This document shows positions 11,105 to 18,899 of a DNA stretch of 64,000 nt, one piece after another; positions within the stretch are counted from its first letter, which is position 1; the number at the start of each line of letters is the position of its first letter. The DNA comes from UBA4615 sp964399635 (lineage in GTDB: Bacteria > Pseudomonadota > Gammaproteobacteria > Burkholderiales > Burkholderiaceae_E), in contig CAYNRU010000022.1 in assembly GCA_964399635.1 (NCBI GenBank), positions 67,160-131,159 on the forward strand. The letters run 5' to 3'. The notes beneath the pieces are model-generated. The model saw only the letters and a program-made list of their open reading frames with translations, did not search any database and had not been told where the DNA came from. Both the position numbers and the translations under genes were made by a program.

Positions 11105-11976
11105 TGACCGGACCGCTCGACCGCCGCCGGGTCAAGCCCGCCGAGGCCGGCCTGCGGTCCTTCTCGCTGCCCGGGCCGGAGCGGCGCACCGCCGACGAGG
11201 CGCCGACCGAGCGGCCCGCGGGCCGGCTGCGGGTGGCCACCTACAACATCCACAAGGGCGTGATCCGCGACCTGTTCGGGCTGCGCCGGGTGTCGAGCGT
11301 GCACGAGCTGCGCTCGCGGCTGCACGAGCTCGACGCCGACCTGATCTTCCTGCAGGAGGTCCAGGGCAAGAACGACCGCCACGCGACCCGCTTCGAGGAC
11401 CGCTGGCCCGGCGAGCCCCAGGACCAGTTCCTCGCGCGCTCGCCCACGCTCAAGCACACCTTCGAGACCGCCTACGGGCGCAACGCCAACTACCTGCATG
11501 GCCACCACGGCAACGCGCTGCTGTCGCGCTTTCCGATCGTGCGGCGCGAAAACCGCGATTTCTCCGATCACGCACTCGAGAAGCGCGGCGTGCTGCATTG
11601 CGTGGTCCGGATGGAGCGGCGCAACGTGCACTGCTTCGTGATCCACTTCGGGCTGCTGTCGCGCAGCCGCGAGCGGCAGGCCGACGCGCTGGTGGACTGG
11701 ATCATGCGCGAGGTGCCGAAGCGCTCGCCGCTGCTCATCGCCGGCGACTTCAACGACTGGCGCGACCGGCTGAGCCGGCGCTTCGTGGAGTCGCTGCAGG
11801 TGAGCGAGGTGATGGGCGGTGCGCGCACCTTCCCGGCGCTGGTGCCGTGGCTGCGGATGGACCGCATCTACCAGCGCGGCTTCAGGCTGCGCGCTGCCGA
11901 CGTGCTGCGCGGCCCGTCGTGGGCGCGGCTGTCGGACCACGCGCCGCTGGTCGCCGACCTCGAACTGCAGCGCTGA
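11104..11976 (+). CDS. Endonuclease/exonuclease/phosphatase family protein
   Basis: Protein of 290 residues with the EEP (DNase I-like) metal-dependent fold. Landmarks are YNIHKGV, FLQEV, the catalytic GDFNDW and the terminal SDHAPLVADL. An ~40-residue N-terminal tail precedes the fold. It lies between nudB and a cardiolipin synthase; that trio is common in Betaproteobacteria. In this context the substrate may be a phospholipid headgroup or phosphodiester rather than DNA, but that is inference from the neighbour only. Confidence 0.88.
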   Translation: MTGPLDRRRVKPAEAGLRSFSLPGPERRTADEAPTERPAGRLRVATYNIHKGVIRDLFGLRRVSSVHELRSRLHELDADLIFLQEVQGKNDRHATRFEDRWPGEPQDQFLARSPTLKHTFETAYGRNANYLHGHHGNALLSRFPIVRRENRDFSDHALEKRGVLHCVVRMERRNVHCFVIHFGLLSRSRERQADALVDWIMREVPKRSPLLIAGDFNDWRDRLSRRFVESLQVSEVMGGARTFPALVPWLRMDRIYQRGFRLRAADVLRGPSWARLSDHAPLVADLELQR

Positions 11977-11993
11977 CCGGCGCGCCCGCGACG

Positions 11994-13379
11994 ATGTCCG
12001 CGGCGGCACCGCCCGACGACACCCTGCCGACCGCCTCCTGGCGGGCGCGCGCGAGCGACGGCAACCAGGTGACCCTGCTGCAGTCCGGCGGCGCCTTCTT
12101 CCCGTCGCTGCTGGCCGCGATCGACGCGGCGCTCAGCGAGGTCTGGCTGGAGACCTACATCTTCGCCGACGACGCGACCGGGCTGCGGGTGGCCGGCGCG
12201 CTCGCGCGGGCCGCCGAGCGCGGCGTCGCGGTCCGTGTGCTGGTCGACGGCTACGGCACCCGCACGCTGGCCTCGGGCATTGCGCAGCGCATGGCCGGAG
12301 CCGGGGTCGAGGTGCGCGTCTACGCGCCGGTGCGCCGGCTGCTGACGCTCGACCGCGAGCGGCTGCGTCGCCTGCACCGCAAGCAGGCCTGCATCGACGC
12401 GCGCGTGGCCTTCGTGGGCGGCATCAACGTGCTGGACGACTTGTGGGACCCCAACCATGGCGCGCTCGACCATCCGCGGCTCGACTACGCGGTGCGCCTG
12501 CACGGTCCGGTGGCGGCGGCGGTGCACGTCGCGATGGGCAGGCTGTGGCGACAGGTCTCGATGATGCCGCTCGCGTTGTTCGACGGCCTGCCGGGGCGGG
12601 CGCGGCAGGCGACCCGCGGGGTACACGGCGGCGTACCGCCGCTCGCCGCGGGGGCCGCCGGCGATGCCGGCTCGCCGGGCACGGGGGGTGAGCCGGGCGT
12701 CGCGGGCGAACCGGGCGCGGGCGGTGAGCGGCGCCTGGCGGGCGCGCGGGCCAGGCAGCTCGAGGATGCGGGCCCGCCCGCGGTCGGGGCCGGGTCGGTC
12801 GGTGTGCGCGCCGCGCTGGTGCTGCGCGACAACCTGGTGCACCGCCGCGCGATCGAACGGGCCTACCTGAAGGCGATCGGCGGGGCGCGCCGCGAGGTGC
12901 TGATCGCGACCGCGTACTTCTTTCCCGGCCGGCGCTTCCGGCGCGCGCTGCGCGAGGCCGCGCGCCGCGGCGTGCGGGTGCGCCTGCTGCTGCAGGGGCG
13001 GTCCGAGTACCTGCTGCCGCACCTCGCGGCCCGCTCGATGTACGCGGGGCTGCTCGAGGGGGGCGTGGAGATCGTCGAGTACCATCGCAGCTTCCTGCAC
13101 GCGAAGGTCGCGGTCATCGACGACTGGGCCACGGTCGGCTCGTCCAACATCGACCCGTTCTCGCTGCTGCTCGCGCTGGAAGCCAACGTGATGGTGGCCG
13201 ACGCGGGCTTCGCGGCGACCCTGCGCGAGAGCCTGCTCGCGTCGATGACCGAGGGCGGCCGCGAGGTCCTGCCCGCGGACACCGCGCGGCGGTCCTGGAC
13301 GCAGCGGCTCTACGGCTGGTTCGCATGGCGGATGCTGCGCCTGGGCGTGGTCATCTCGGGCTCGCGCGATCGCTACTGA
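11994..13379 (+). CDS. clsB: Cardiolipin synthase B-type phospholipase D-family protein
   Basis: Two HKD motifs of the phospholipase D superfamily are present: HRKQACID from residue 128 and HAKVAVIDDWATVGSSNID from 369. This is the ClsB arrangement without N-terminal membrane helices. By family it makes cardiolipin at the inner membrane (E. coli ClsB uses phosphatidylglycerol and phosphatidylethanolamine). 461 residues is longer than E. coli ClsB, mainly because of a Gly/Ala/Pro/Glu-rich, collagen-like linker at about 203-266 between the halves. ATG at 11994 lies 17 bases after the upstream stop. Last gene of the fmdB-aspS run. Confidence 0.88.
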   Translation: MSAAAPPDDTLPTASWRARASDGNQVTLLQSGGAFFPSLLAAIDAALSEVWLETYIFADDATGLRVAGALARAAERGVAVRVLVDGYGTRTLASGIAQRMAGAGVEVRVYAPVRRLLTLDRERLRRLHRKQACIDARVAFVGGINVLDDLWDPNHGALDHPRLDYAVRLHGPVAAAVHVAMGRLWRQVSMMPLALFDGLPGRARQATRGVHGGVPPLAAGAAGDAGSPGTGGEPGVAGEPGAGGERRLAGARARQLEDAGPPAVGAGSVGVRAALVLRDNLVHRRAIERAYLKAIGGARREVLIATAYFFPGRRFRRALREAARRGVRVRLLLQGRSEYLLPHLAARSMYAGLLEGGVEIVEYHRSFLHAKVAVIDDWATVGSSNIDPFSLLLALEANVMVADAGFAATLRESLLASMTEGGREVLPADTARRSWTQRLYGWFAWRMLRLGVVISGSRDRY

Positions 13380-13448
13380 GGCAGGCCACATGCACCGCGA
13401 TGCCGGCCCGGCCCGCCACCGAGATCGCTCGCCGCTGCCCGCGGCGGC

Positions 13449-14501
13449 GTGCGCGCCGTGCTGATCGTCCAGCGGCCCGAGGGGCTGTACTGCGAGGCGG
13501 GCGACTTCTTCGTCGACCCGTGGCGCCCGGTGGACCGCGCGGTGATCACGCACGCGCACGCGGACCACGCGCGTCGCGGCCACGCGCACTACCTCGCCGC
13601 CGCGCCGGCCGAGGGCGTGCTGCGCGCGCGCCTCGGCGACATCGCACTGCAGACCGTCGCGTACGGCGAGATGGTGACCGTGGGCGGCGTGCGCGTGTCG
13701 CTGCATCCGGCCGGCCACGTGCTCGGCTCGGCGCAGGTGCGCATCGAGCATCGCGGCGAGGTGTGGGTGCTGAGCGGCGACTACCGCGTCGAGGCCGACC
13801 GGACCTGCGCTGCGTTCGAGCCGGTGCGCTGCCATACCTTCGTGACCGAGTCGACCTTCGGGCTGCCGATCTACCGGTGGGCGCCGCAGTCGGGCGTGTT
13901 CGCGGCCATCGACGACTGGTGGCGCGACAACGCGCAGGCCGGCCGGGCGAGCGTGCTGTTCTGCTATGCCTTCGGCAAGGCGCAGCGCATCCTCGCCGGT
14001 ATCGATCCGTCCATCGGCCCGATCGTGTGCCACGGCGCCACCGAGCCGCTGAACCGCGCCTACCGCGCAGCCGGGGTCGCGCTGCCGCCCACGCGGCTGG
14101 TCAGCGAAGTGGCCGACCGTGCCGACCTGCGGCGCGCGCTGGTGCTCGCCCCGCCTTCGGCCGGCGGCAGCACCTGGATGCGACGCTTCCCCGAGCCGAG
14201 CGACGCCTTCGCCTCGGGCTGGATGGCGCTGCGCGGGGCGCGGCGCAGGCGCTCGGTCGACCGCGGCTTCGTGCTGTCGGACCATGCCGACTGGCCGGGG
14301 CTGCAGCAGGCGATCGGCGAGTCGGGTGCCTCGCGCGTGGTGGTCACCCACGGCTACGTGCCGGTGATGGTGCGCTGGCTCGCCGAGCAGGGGCTCGAGG
14401 CCCGCGCCTTCGACACGGAGTACGGCGGCGACGAGGGCGCGGTGCAGGACGATGCGCCACCCGACGATGCGCCGCCCGGCGACGGGCCGCCGCGGCGATG
14501 A
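13449..14501 (+). CDS. Ligase-associated DNA exonuclease (metallo-beta-lactamase fold)
   Basis: Exo component of the Exo-Lig-Lhr-PdeM repair set: a beta-CASP-like metallo-beta-lactamase nuclease of 350 residues. Metal ligands are in THAHADHARRGH (about 35-46), later HPAGHVLGS and LSGDYR, then LSDHADW and VVTHGY near the end. The opening RPEGLYCEAGDFFVDPWRP is typical of this subfamily. The start is GTG at 13449. The last four bases overlap the ligase start (ATGA), so the two are coupled. The C-terminal ~18 residues are an Asp/Pro-rich tail. Confidence 0.9.
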   Translation: MRAVLIVQRPEGLYCEAGDFFVDPWRPVDRAVITHAHADHARRGHAHYLAAAPAEGVLRARLGDIALQTVAYGEMVTVGGVRVSLHPAGHVLGSAQVRIEHRGEVWVLSGDYRVEADRTCAAFEPVRCHTFVTESTFGLPIYRWAPQSGVFAAIDDWWRDNAQAGRASVLFCYAFGKAQRILAGIDPSIGPIVCHGATEPLNRAYRAAGVALPPTRLVSEVADRADLRRALVLAPPSAGGSTWMRRFPEPSDAFASGWMALRGARRRRSVDRGFVLSDHADWPGLQQAIGESGASRVVVTHGYVPVMVRWLAEQGLEARAFDTEYGGDEGAVQDDAPPDDAPPGDGPPRR

Positions 14502-16210
14502 AGGCCTTCGCCGACCTGTACGCCGAGCTCGACGCGTCGACCTCGACCCTGCACAAGCTCGATGCCCTGGAGCGCTACCTGCGCCGCGCGCAGCCCGAGG
14601 ACGCCGCGTGGGCCACCTACTTCCTCGCCGGCGGCAAGCCGCGGCAGGTGGTGGCCTCGCGGCTGATGCGGGAGGCGGCGCTCGAGGCGACGCGGCTGCC
14701 TGAGTGGCTGTTCGAGGAGAGCTACCAGGCGGTCGGCGACCTCGCCGAGACGATCGCCCACGTGCTGCCGCCGCCCGGCCCGATCGAGGACACGGGCCTG
14801 GCGCGGTGGATGGTCGAGCGGCTGCTGCCGCTGCGCGGCGCCGAGCCCGCGCTGGTGCGACAGGCGCTGCGCGACGCGTGGGCCGGGCTCGACTGGAACG
14901 GCCGCTTCGTGCTCGGCAAGCTGATCACCGGGGGCTTGCGGGTCGGCGTGTCCAGGCTGATGGTGGAGCGCGCGCTCGCGCGCGTCGCGGGCATCGACCA
15001 GACGCAGGTCGCGCAGCGGATGATCGGCTACACCGATGCCCGGAGCCCGCCCGACGCCGCGCGCTGGCTCGCGCTGGTCGCGCCGCCGCCCGTCGACGGC
15101 ACGCCCGCGGCTGTGCCCGACGGTCGACCCTATCCGTTCTTCCTCGCGCACCCGCTGCAGCAGCCGCCCGAGGCGCTGGGGTCGCCCGCCGACTGGCTGG
15201 TCGAGTGGAAGTGGGACGGCGTGCGCGCGCAGCTGGTGATCCGCGGCGCACGGGCTTGGCTGTGGTCGCGCGGCGAGGAGCTGGTGACCGAGCGTTTCCC
15301 CGAGATCGAGCGCGCCGCCCTCGACTGGGCCGCGGGCGCCGTGCCCGGCGGCGAGGGCGTGGTGATGGACGGCGAGGTGCTCGCCTGGGACGCCGCCGCC
15401 GGGCGACCGATGTCCTTCGCGGCGCTGCAGACGCGCATCGCGCGGCGCACGCTCGGCCCGGCGGTGCTGCGGGCGGCGCCCGCCGTCTTCCTCGCCTACG
15501 ACCTGCTGGAGTGGCGCGGCGAAGACTGGCGGGCGCGACCCCAGGCCGAGCGCCGCGCCCGGCTCGAGGCGCTTGTCGAGGCGTCGCCGCCGGCCGGCGC
15601 CGCCGCTGCGCCCCGGCTGCACCTGTCGCCGCGCATCGAGGCCGCCGCCTGGCCGGAGCTGGCGGTGCTGCGCGAGGCGTCGCGCTCGCGCGGCGTGGAG
15701 GGCTTCATGCTCAAGCGCCTGGGCGCGCCCTACGGCGTGGGACGGACCCGTGCCGACGGCGCCGACTGGTGGAAGTGGAAGGTCGACCCCTACACCGTCG
15801 ATGCGGTCCTGGTGTACGCCCAGCGCGGCCACGGCCGGCGGGCGAGCCTGTACACCGACTTCACCTTCGCGGTATGGGACCGGGCGCCCGCGCCGGACGA
15901 CGCGCCCGATGCGCCCCCGCGCGTGCTGCTGCCGTTCGCGAAGGCCTACTCGGGCCTGACCGACGAGGAGATGCGTCAGGTCGACGCGATCGTGCGCCGG
16001 ACCACGGTCGAGAAGTTCGGCCCGGTGCGCAGCGTGACCCCGACGCTGGTCTTCGAGCTCGGCTTCGAGGGCATCGCCCGCTCGCCGCGGCACAAGTCGG
16101 GGGTCGCGGTGCGCTTTCCGAGGATGCTGCGCTGGCGCACCGACAAGACGCCCGCCGAGGCCGACGCCATCGCGACGCTGCACGCGATGCTGGGCATGCC
16201 GCCGGTCTGA
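14498..16210 (+). CDS. ATP-dependent DNA ligase (repair-cluster type)
   Basis: ATP-dependent ligase of 570 residues. An N-terminal ligase domain precedes the adenylation domain, whose nucleotidyl-lysine motif is KWDG in VEWKWDGVRAQ. Further nucleotidyltransferase motifs are MDGEVLAWD, EGFMLKR and the WWKWKVDPYTVDAVL strand, and an OB fold follows to the C terminus. It belongs to the Lig partner of the Exo/Lig/Lhr/phosphoesterase set rather than the NAD-dependent replicative ligase. Overlaps Exo by 4 bases. The helicase partner is 2.7 kb downstream, separated by three unrelated genes. Confidence 0.93.
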   Translation: MKAFADLYAELDASTSTLHKLDALERYLRRAQPEDAAWATYFLAGGKPRQVVASRLMREAALEATRLPEWLFEESYQAVGDLAETIAHVLPPPGPIEDTGLARWMVERLLPLRGAEPALVRQALRDAWAGLDWNGRFVLGKLITGGLRVGVSRLMVERALARVAGIDQTQVAQRMIGYTDARSPPDAARWLALVAPPPVDGTPAAVPDGRPYPFFLAHPLQQPPEALGSPADWLVEWKWDGVRAQLVIRGARAWLWSRGEELVTERFPEIERAALDWAAGAVPGGEGVVMDGEVLAWDAAAGRPMSFAALQTRIARRTLGPAVLRAAPAVFLAYDLLEWRGEDWRARPQAERRARLEALVEASPPAGAAAAPRLHLSPRIEAAAWPELAVLREASRSRGVEGFMLKRLGAPYGVGRTRADGADWWKWKVDPYTVDAVLVYAQRGHGRRASLYTDFTFAVWDRAPAPDDAPDAPPRVLLPFAKAYSGLTDEEMRQVDAIVRRTTVEKFGPVRSVTPTLVFELGFEGIARSPRHKSGVAVRFPRMLRWRTDKTPAEADAIATLHAMLGMPPV

Positions 16211-16261
16211 GCGTGTCCGGTCGTCACGAACGTCACGAATCTGCCGGGAGCGTGGCCGGCT

Positions 16262-17257
16262 TCACGCCGCCCGTCTCGCCCGGGCCGGCCGCGGCTGGGC
16301 GGCCGCCGGCGCGCCCAGCCGCCCGAGCAGCGCGAGCCTGACCGCCGCCGTCGGGTCGTCGGGAAACTTGCGCGCGAAGAAGCGCGGCGAGGCGGCGAGC
16401 ATGGGCAGCGCATCGGTGTCCATCCGCATCGGGTGCGCCTCGTCGAAGCGGCTGATCACGTGGTTGGACTGGCCGAGCGCGAGGCCTGAATTGCCGAGCA
16501 CTGTCTGGAAGTAGAACTCGTCCGGGATCCGCAGGCGCCTGAAGTAGCGCTGCAGCGGATCGTCCTCGGGCTGCGAGGCCAGGTGCTGGCAGGCGGCGCG
16601 GTTCGCGCCCCACCAGGTGCTGCCCACGAAGCAGCGCATGCGGTCGCCGAAGGGGTGGGCGAACCCCGGCGCGCCGCCTGCACTGACCAGGCGCATGGCG
16701 CCGAGCGCGAGCCGCGCGCGCGTGGCGGGCGGCGGGTCGTCCGCGGGCAGCGCGAAGCCCAGGCCCTGGCGGTTGACCCACCGCGGGCGGTCCCCCAGGT
16801 ACCAGCGGCGAAGCCTGCGCAGCGCACGGTGGCGCAGGCTGTCGGCTGGCGCAAACGCGCGAAAGCCGTGGCTCATCAGGGCGACCGGGTCCTCGTCGAG
16901 CGCGACCATGTCGACGTTGGCGTCGGCTCGCGAGGCCTCCAGGAAGCGCTCGAACGCGTCGACCCGCTTGATGGGCAGGCAGCTGCCGCTCAGCAGCTGG
17001 AAGTAGTCCCAGCGCGGCTCGGCGAGGCCATCGCGCAGCAGCCGCAGGATCGCTGCGCACAGGGACCACTCGCCCCACCCGGTGATGACCGGGTCGCGCA
17101 CGAAACGCACGTTGGGGCGACCGCGCAGGTCGGGTGTCGGCCTCTTGCTGACGTCGTGGTGGATCAGCACCAGTGCATCGGGTCCGAGGCTGTCGACCAG
17201 TTGCGCGATCGTGGCCGGATCTTCGCGGGCACAGAGAATGCCGAAGGCGAGCTTCAT
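16262..17257 (-). CDS. Glycosyltransferase, core-2/I-branching (GT14-like)
   Basis: Protein of 331 residues resembling beta-1,6-N-acetylglucosaminyltransferases. Typical landmarks: WDYFQLLSGSCLPIKRVDAF (the family's L-S-G-S-x-L-P box), FVGSTWWGANRAACQHL, and IPDEFYFQTVLGNS containing the expected catalytic Glu. I chose ATG at 17257 (MKLAFGILCAREDP) because family members start there; a longer upstream reading is arginine-rich and lacks support. It is convergent with the DNA ligase and interrupts the repair cluster, so it looks inserted. Donor and acceptor are unknown; a role in surface polysaccharide or glycan decoration is likely from the family. Confidence 0.75.
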   Translation of the reverse strand: MKLAFGILCAREDPATIAQLVDSLGPDALVLIHHDVSKRPTPDLRGRPNVRFVRDPVITGWGEWSLCAAILRLLRDGLAEPRWDYFQLLSGSCLPIKRVDAFERFLEASRADANVDMVALDEDPVALMSHGFRAFAPADSLRHRALRRLRRWYLGDRPRWVNRQGLGFALPADDPPPATRARLALGAMRLVSAGGAPGFAHPFGDRMRCFVGSTWWGANRAACQHLASQPEDDPLQRYFRRLRIPDEFYFQTVLGNSGLALGQSNHVISRFDEAHPMRMDTDALPMLAASPRFFARKFPDDPTAAVRLALLGRLGAPAAAQPRPARARRAA

Positions 17258-17565
17258 CGATGTCAATGCGAAGTGAACCCAGTGTTCATGGCGACGCGTT
17301 CGCCCGTGCCGCGACAGTGGGCCTGGCTTGCGCGCGATGCGCGGGCGCATCGGGCGTCCGCACGGCACACCGGACGCGGTGATCCGCACGACGCGGGGCG
17401 AGGGTCGCACGCCCGGATGAAGCCCGCGCTGTCGGGACACCTTTTGGATAATGTCGTGGCGTGCGCCCGACATGTCGACACTTGTGTCACGCGCGTGTCT
17501 CATGCGACGGGCGGCGCCCTGTCCCGACCGCGCGCGAGCAGCCCCCGCCCTATACTCGCGGCGCG
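17258..17565. other. 308-base divergent intergenic region
   Basis: Spacer between the glycosyltransferase and the 125-residue hypothetical gene. It holds a GATAAT at 17447-17452, a perfect palindrome CGACATGTCG at 17468-17477 overlapping TGTCGACA (17474-17481), and TATACT at 17551-17556. The palindromes may be an operator, but no regulator family can be assigned. No RNA gene was recognised. Confidence 0.4.
17551..17556 (+). promoter_or_regulatory. Possible -10 box placing a leaderless start
   Basis: TATACT ends 9 bases before the ATG at 17566, and no Shine-Dalgarno sequence lies between. If used, transcription would begin at or next to the start codon. No good -35 sequence is visible. Confidence 0.35.
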
Positions 17566-17943
17566 ATGACCGTCCCCGACGCCCTGCTGCATGCCCTGCG
17601 CACCCGCCTGCTCGCGAGGCCGAGGCCCGGCTGCTGGCTCGGCCCCGTGATCCGCGCCTTCCCGGCGGCGGACGACGCGTCGGCTGGGCCCGTGCACTGG
17701 CCGCCAGCCGAGCCGGTCCATCTGGTGTCGCCCGACCGGATCGACGCGGCCCGGGTCGGCGAGATGGTGCTGGCGGTCGACCGGCACCTGCAGCCCTGGC
17801 AGCGCGACGGCCTGCAGGCCTTCGTCGCCGCGCAGCGCCACGCGCAGCGCGAGCCGATCCGCGCGCGCTGCACCGACCGCGAGGCGGGCTTCGAGCGGCT
17901 GATGCGCGGCCTGCCGGGGCGGCCCGACGACTGCGGCGGCTGA
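17566..17943 (+). CDS. Hypothetical protein, 125 residues
   Basis: Not recognised. Cytoplasmic by appearance: no signal peptide or membrane helix. It begins MTVPDALLHALRTRLLAR and has a central VHLVSPDRIDAARVGEMVLAVDR stretch that could form an alpha/beta unit. Evidence for a real gene: the stop (17941-17943) directly abuts the GTG of the DUF429 gene, and codon use matches the neighbours. ATG at 17566 is chosen over an upstream ATG at 17461 because the extension is arginine/cysteine-rich and spans the TATACT box. Probably co-transcribed with the DUF429 gene. Confidence 0.6.
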   Translation: MTVPDALLHALRTRLLARPRPGCWLGPVIRAFPAADDASAGPVHWPPAEPVHLVSPDRIDAARVGEMVLAVDRHLQPWQRDGLQAFVAAQRHAQREPIRARCTDREAGFERLMRGLPGRPDDCGG

Positions 17944-18792
17944 GTGCGCCTCGCCGGGGTCGACTTCACCAGCGCGCCGCGCCCGCGCAAGCCGATCACG
18001 GTCGCGACTGCGGGCGCAGTGGCGTCCGGCGCGACGGACGCGGACGCGGTGCTCGTGCTCGAGCGCATCGACGCGCTCGAGTCCTTCGAGGCCTGGGAGG
18101 CGTGGCTGCGCGAGCCGGGCCCGTGGCTCGGCGCCTTCGACTTCCCGTTCGCCTTCGCGCGGGCCTTCGTGGCCGCGCAGGGCTGGCCGCTCGACGGGCC
18201 CGACGCGTGGGCGGCCATCACCGGACGCGTCGCGGCGCTGTCGCGCCCCGGGCTGATCGAGCGCTGCCGCGCCTGGTGCGACGCGCGACCCGCGGGCGAC
18301 AAGTTCGCGCACCGGGCGTGTGATGCGACCGCGGGATCGAGCGCGTCGATGAAGTGGGTCAATCCGCCGGTGGCGCTGATGCTGCACGCCGGCGCGCCGC
18401 GGCTGCTGGCCGCGGGCGTGACGCTGCCGGGTCTGCGCGAGCGGGGCGTCGATCCGGACCGGGTCGCGCTCGAAGGCTATCCGGGGCTGCTCGCGCGGGC
18501 GGTGCTCGGGCGCGCGTCCTACAAGAGCGACGATCCGAAGCGTCGCGACGACGCGGCGCGCCGCGACGCCCGCGAGCGGCTGGTGGCGGCGCTGGAGTCG
18601 GGCGCGCATCCGCTCGGGCTGCGGGTGGCGTTCGGGGCCTGGCGCGCGGGCTGCATCGACGAGCCCGGCGCCGACCGGCTCGACGCGGTGCTGTGCCTGG
18701 TGCAGGCCGGCTGGGCGTGGCAGCGCCGCGAGGTGGGCTACGGCCTGCCGGCGCGGGCCGATCGCATCGAGGGGTGGATCGTCGGGGCCTGA
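17944..18792 (+). CDS. DUF429 family protein
   Basis: Protein of 282 residues with the DUF429 landmarks: the GVDFTSAPRPRKP opening, an FDFPFAFARAF strand, EGYPGLLAR, and YKSDDPKRRDDA. The family has an RNase H-like fold appearance with conserved acidic residues and is suspected to be nuclease-like, but no activity is established. The start is GTG at 17944, immediately after the preceding stop. It lies between the ligase and the Lhr helicase in a DNA-repair neighbourhood, which is compatible with nucleic-acid processing but does not prove it. Confidence 0.75.
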   Translation: MRLAGVDFTSAPRPRKPITVATAGAVASGATDADAVLVLERIDALESFEAWEAWLREPGPWLGAFDFPFAFARAFVAAQGWPLDGPDAWAAITGRVAALSRPGLIERCRAWCDARPAGDKFAHRACDATAGSSASMKWVNPPVALMLHAGAPRLLAAGVTLPGLRERGVDPDRVALEGYPGLLARAVLGRASYKSDDPKRRDDAARRDARERLVAALESGAHPLGLRVAFGAWRAGCIDEPGADRLDAVLCLVQAGWAWQRREVGYGLPARADRIEGWIVGA

Positions 18793-18899
18793 TCCGGCGG
18801 GCGCCGGGCGGCGTGGCCGCGGCCCCGCCGGCACGTCGCCCGCGGGCTCGATCGGGGCCCGGCAGGGGGGCGGTCCGCCGATGCCGCTAGGATCCGGGC

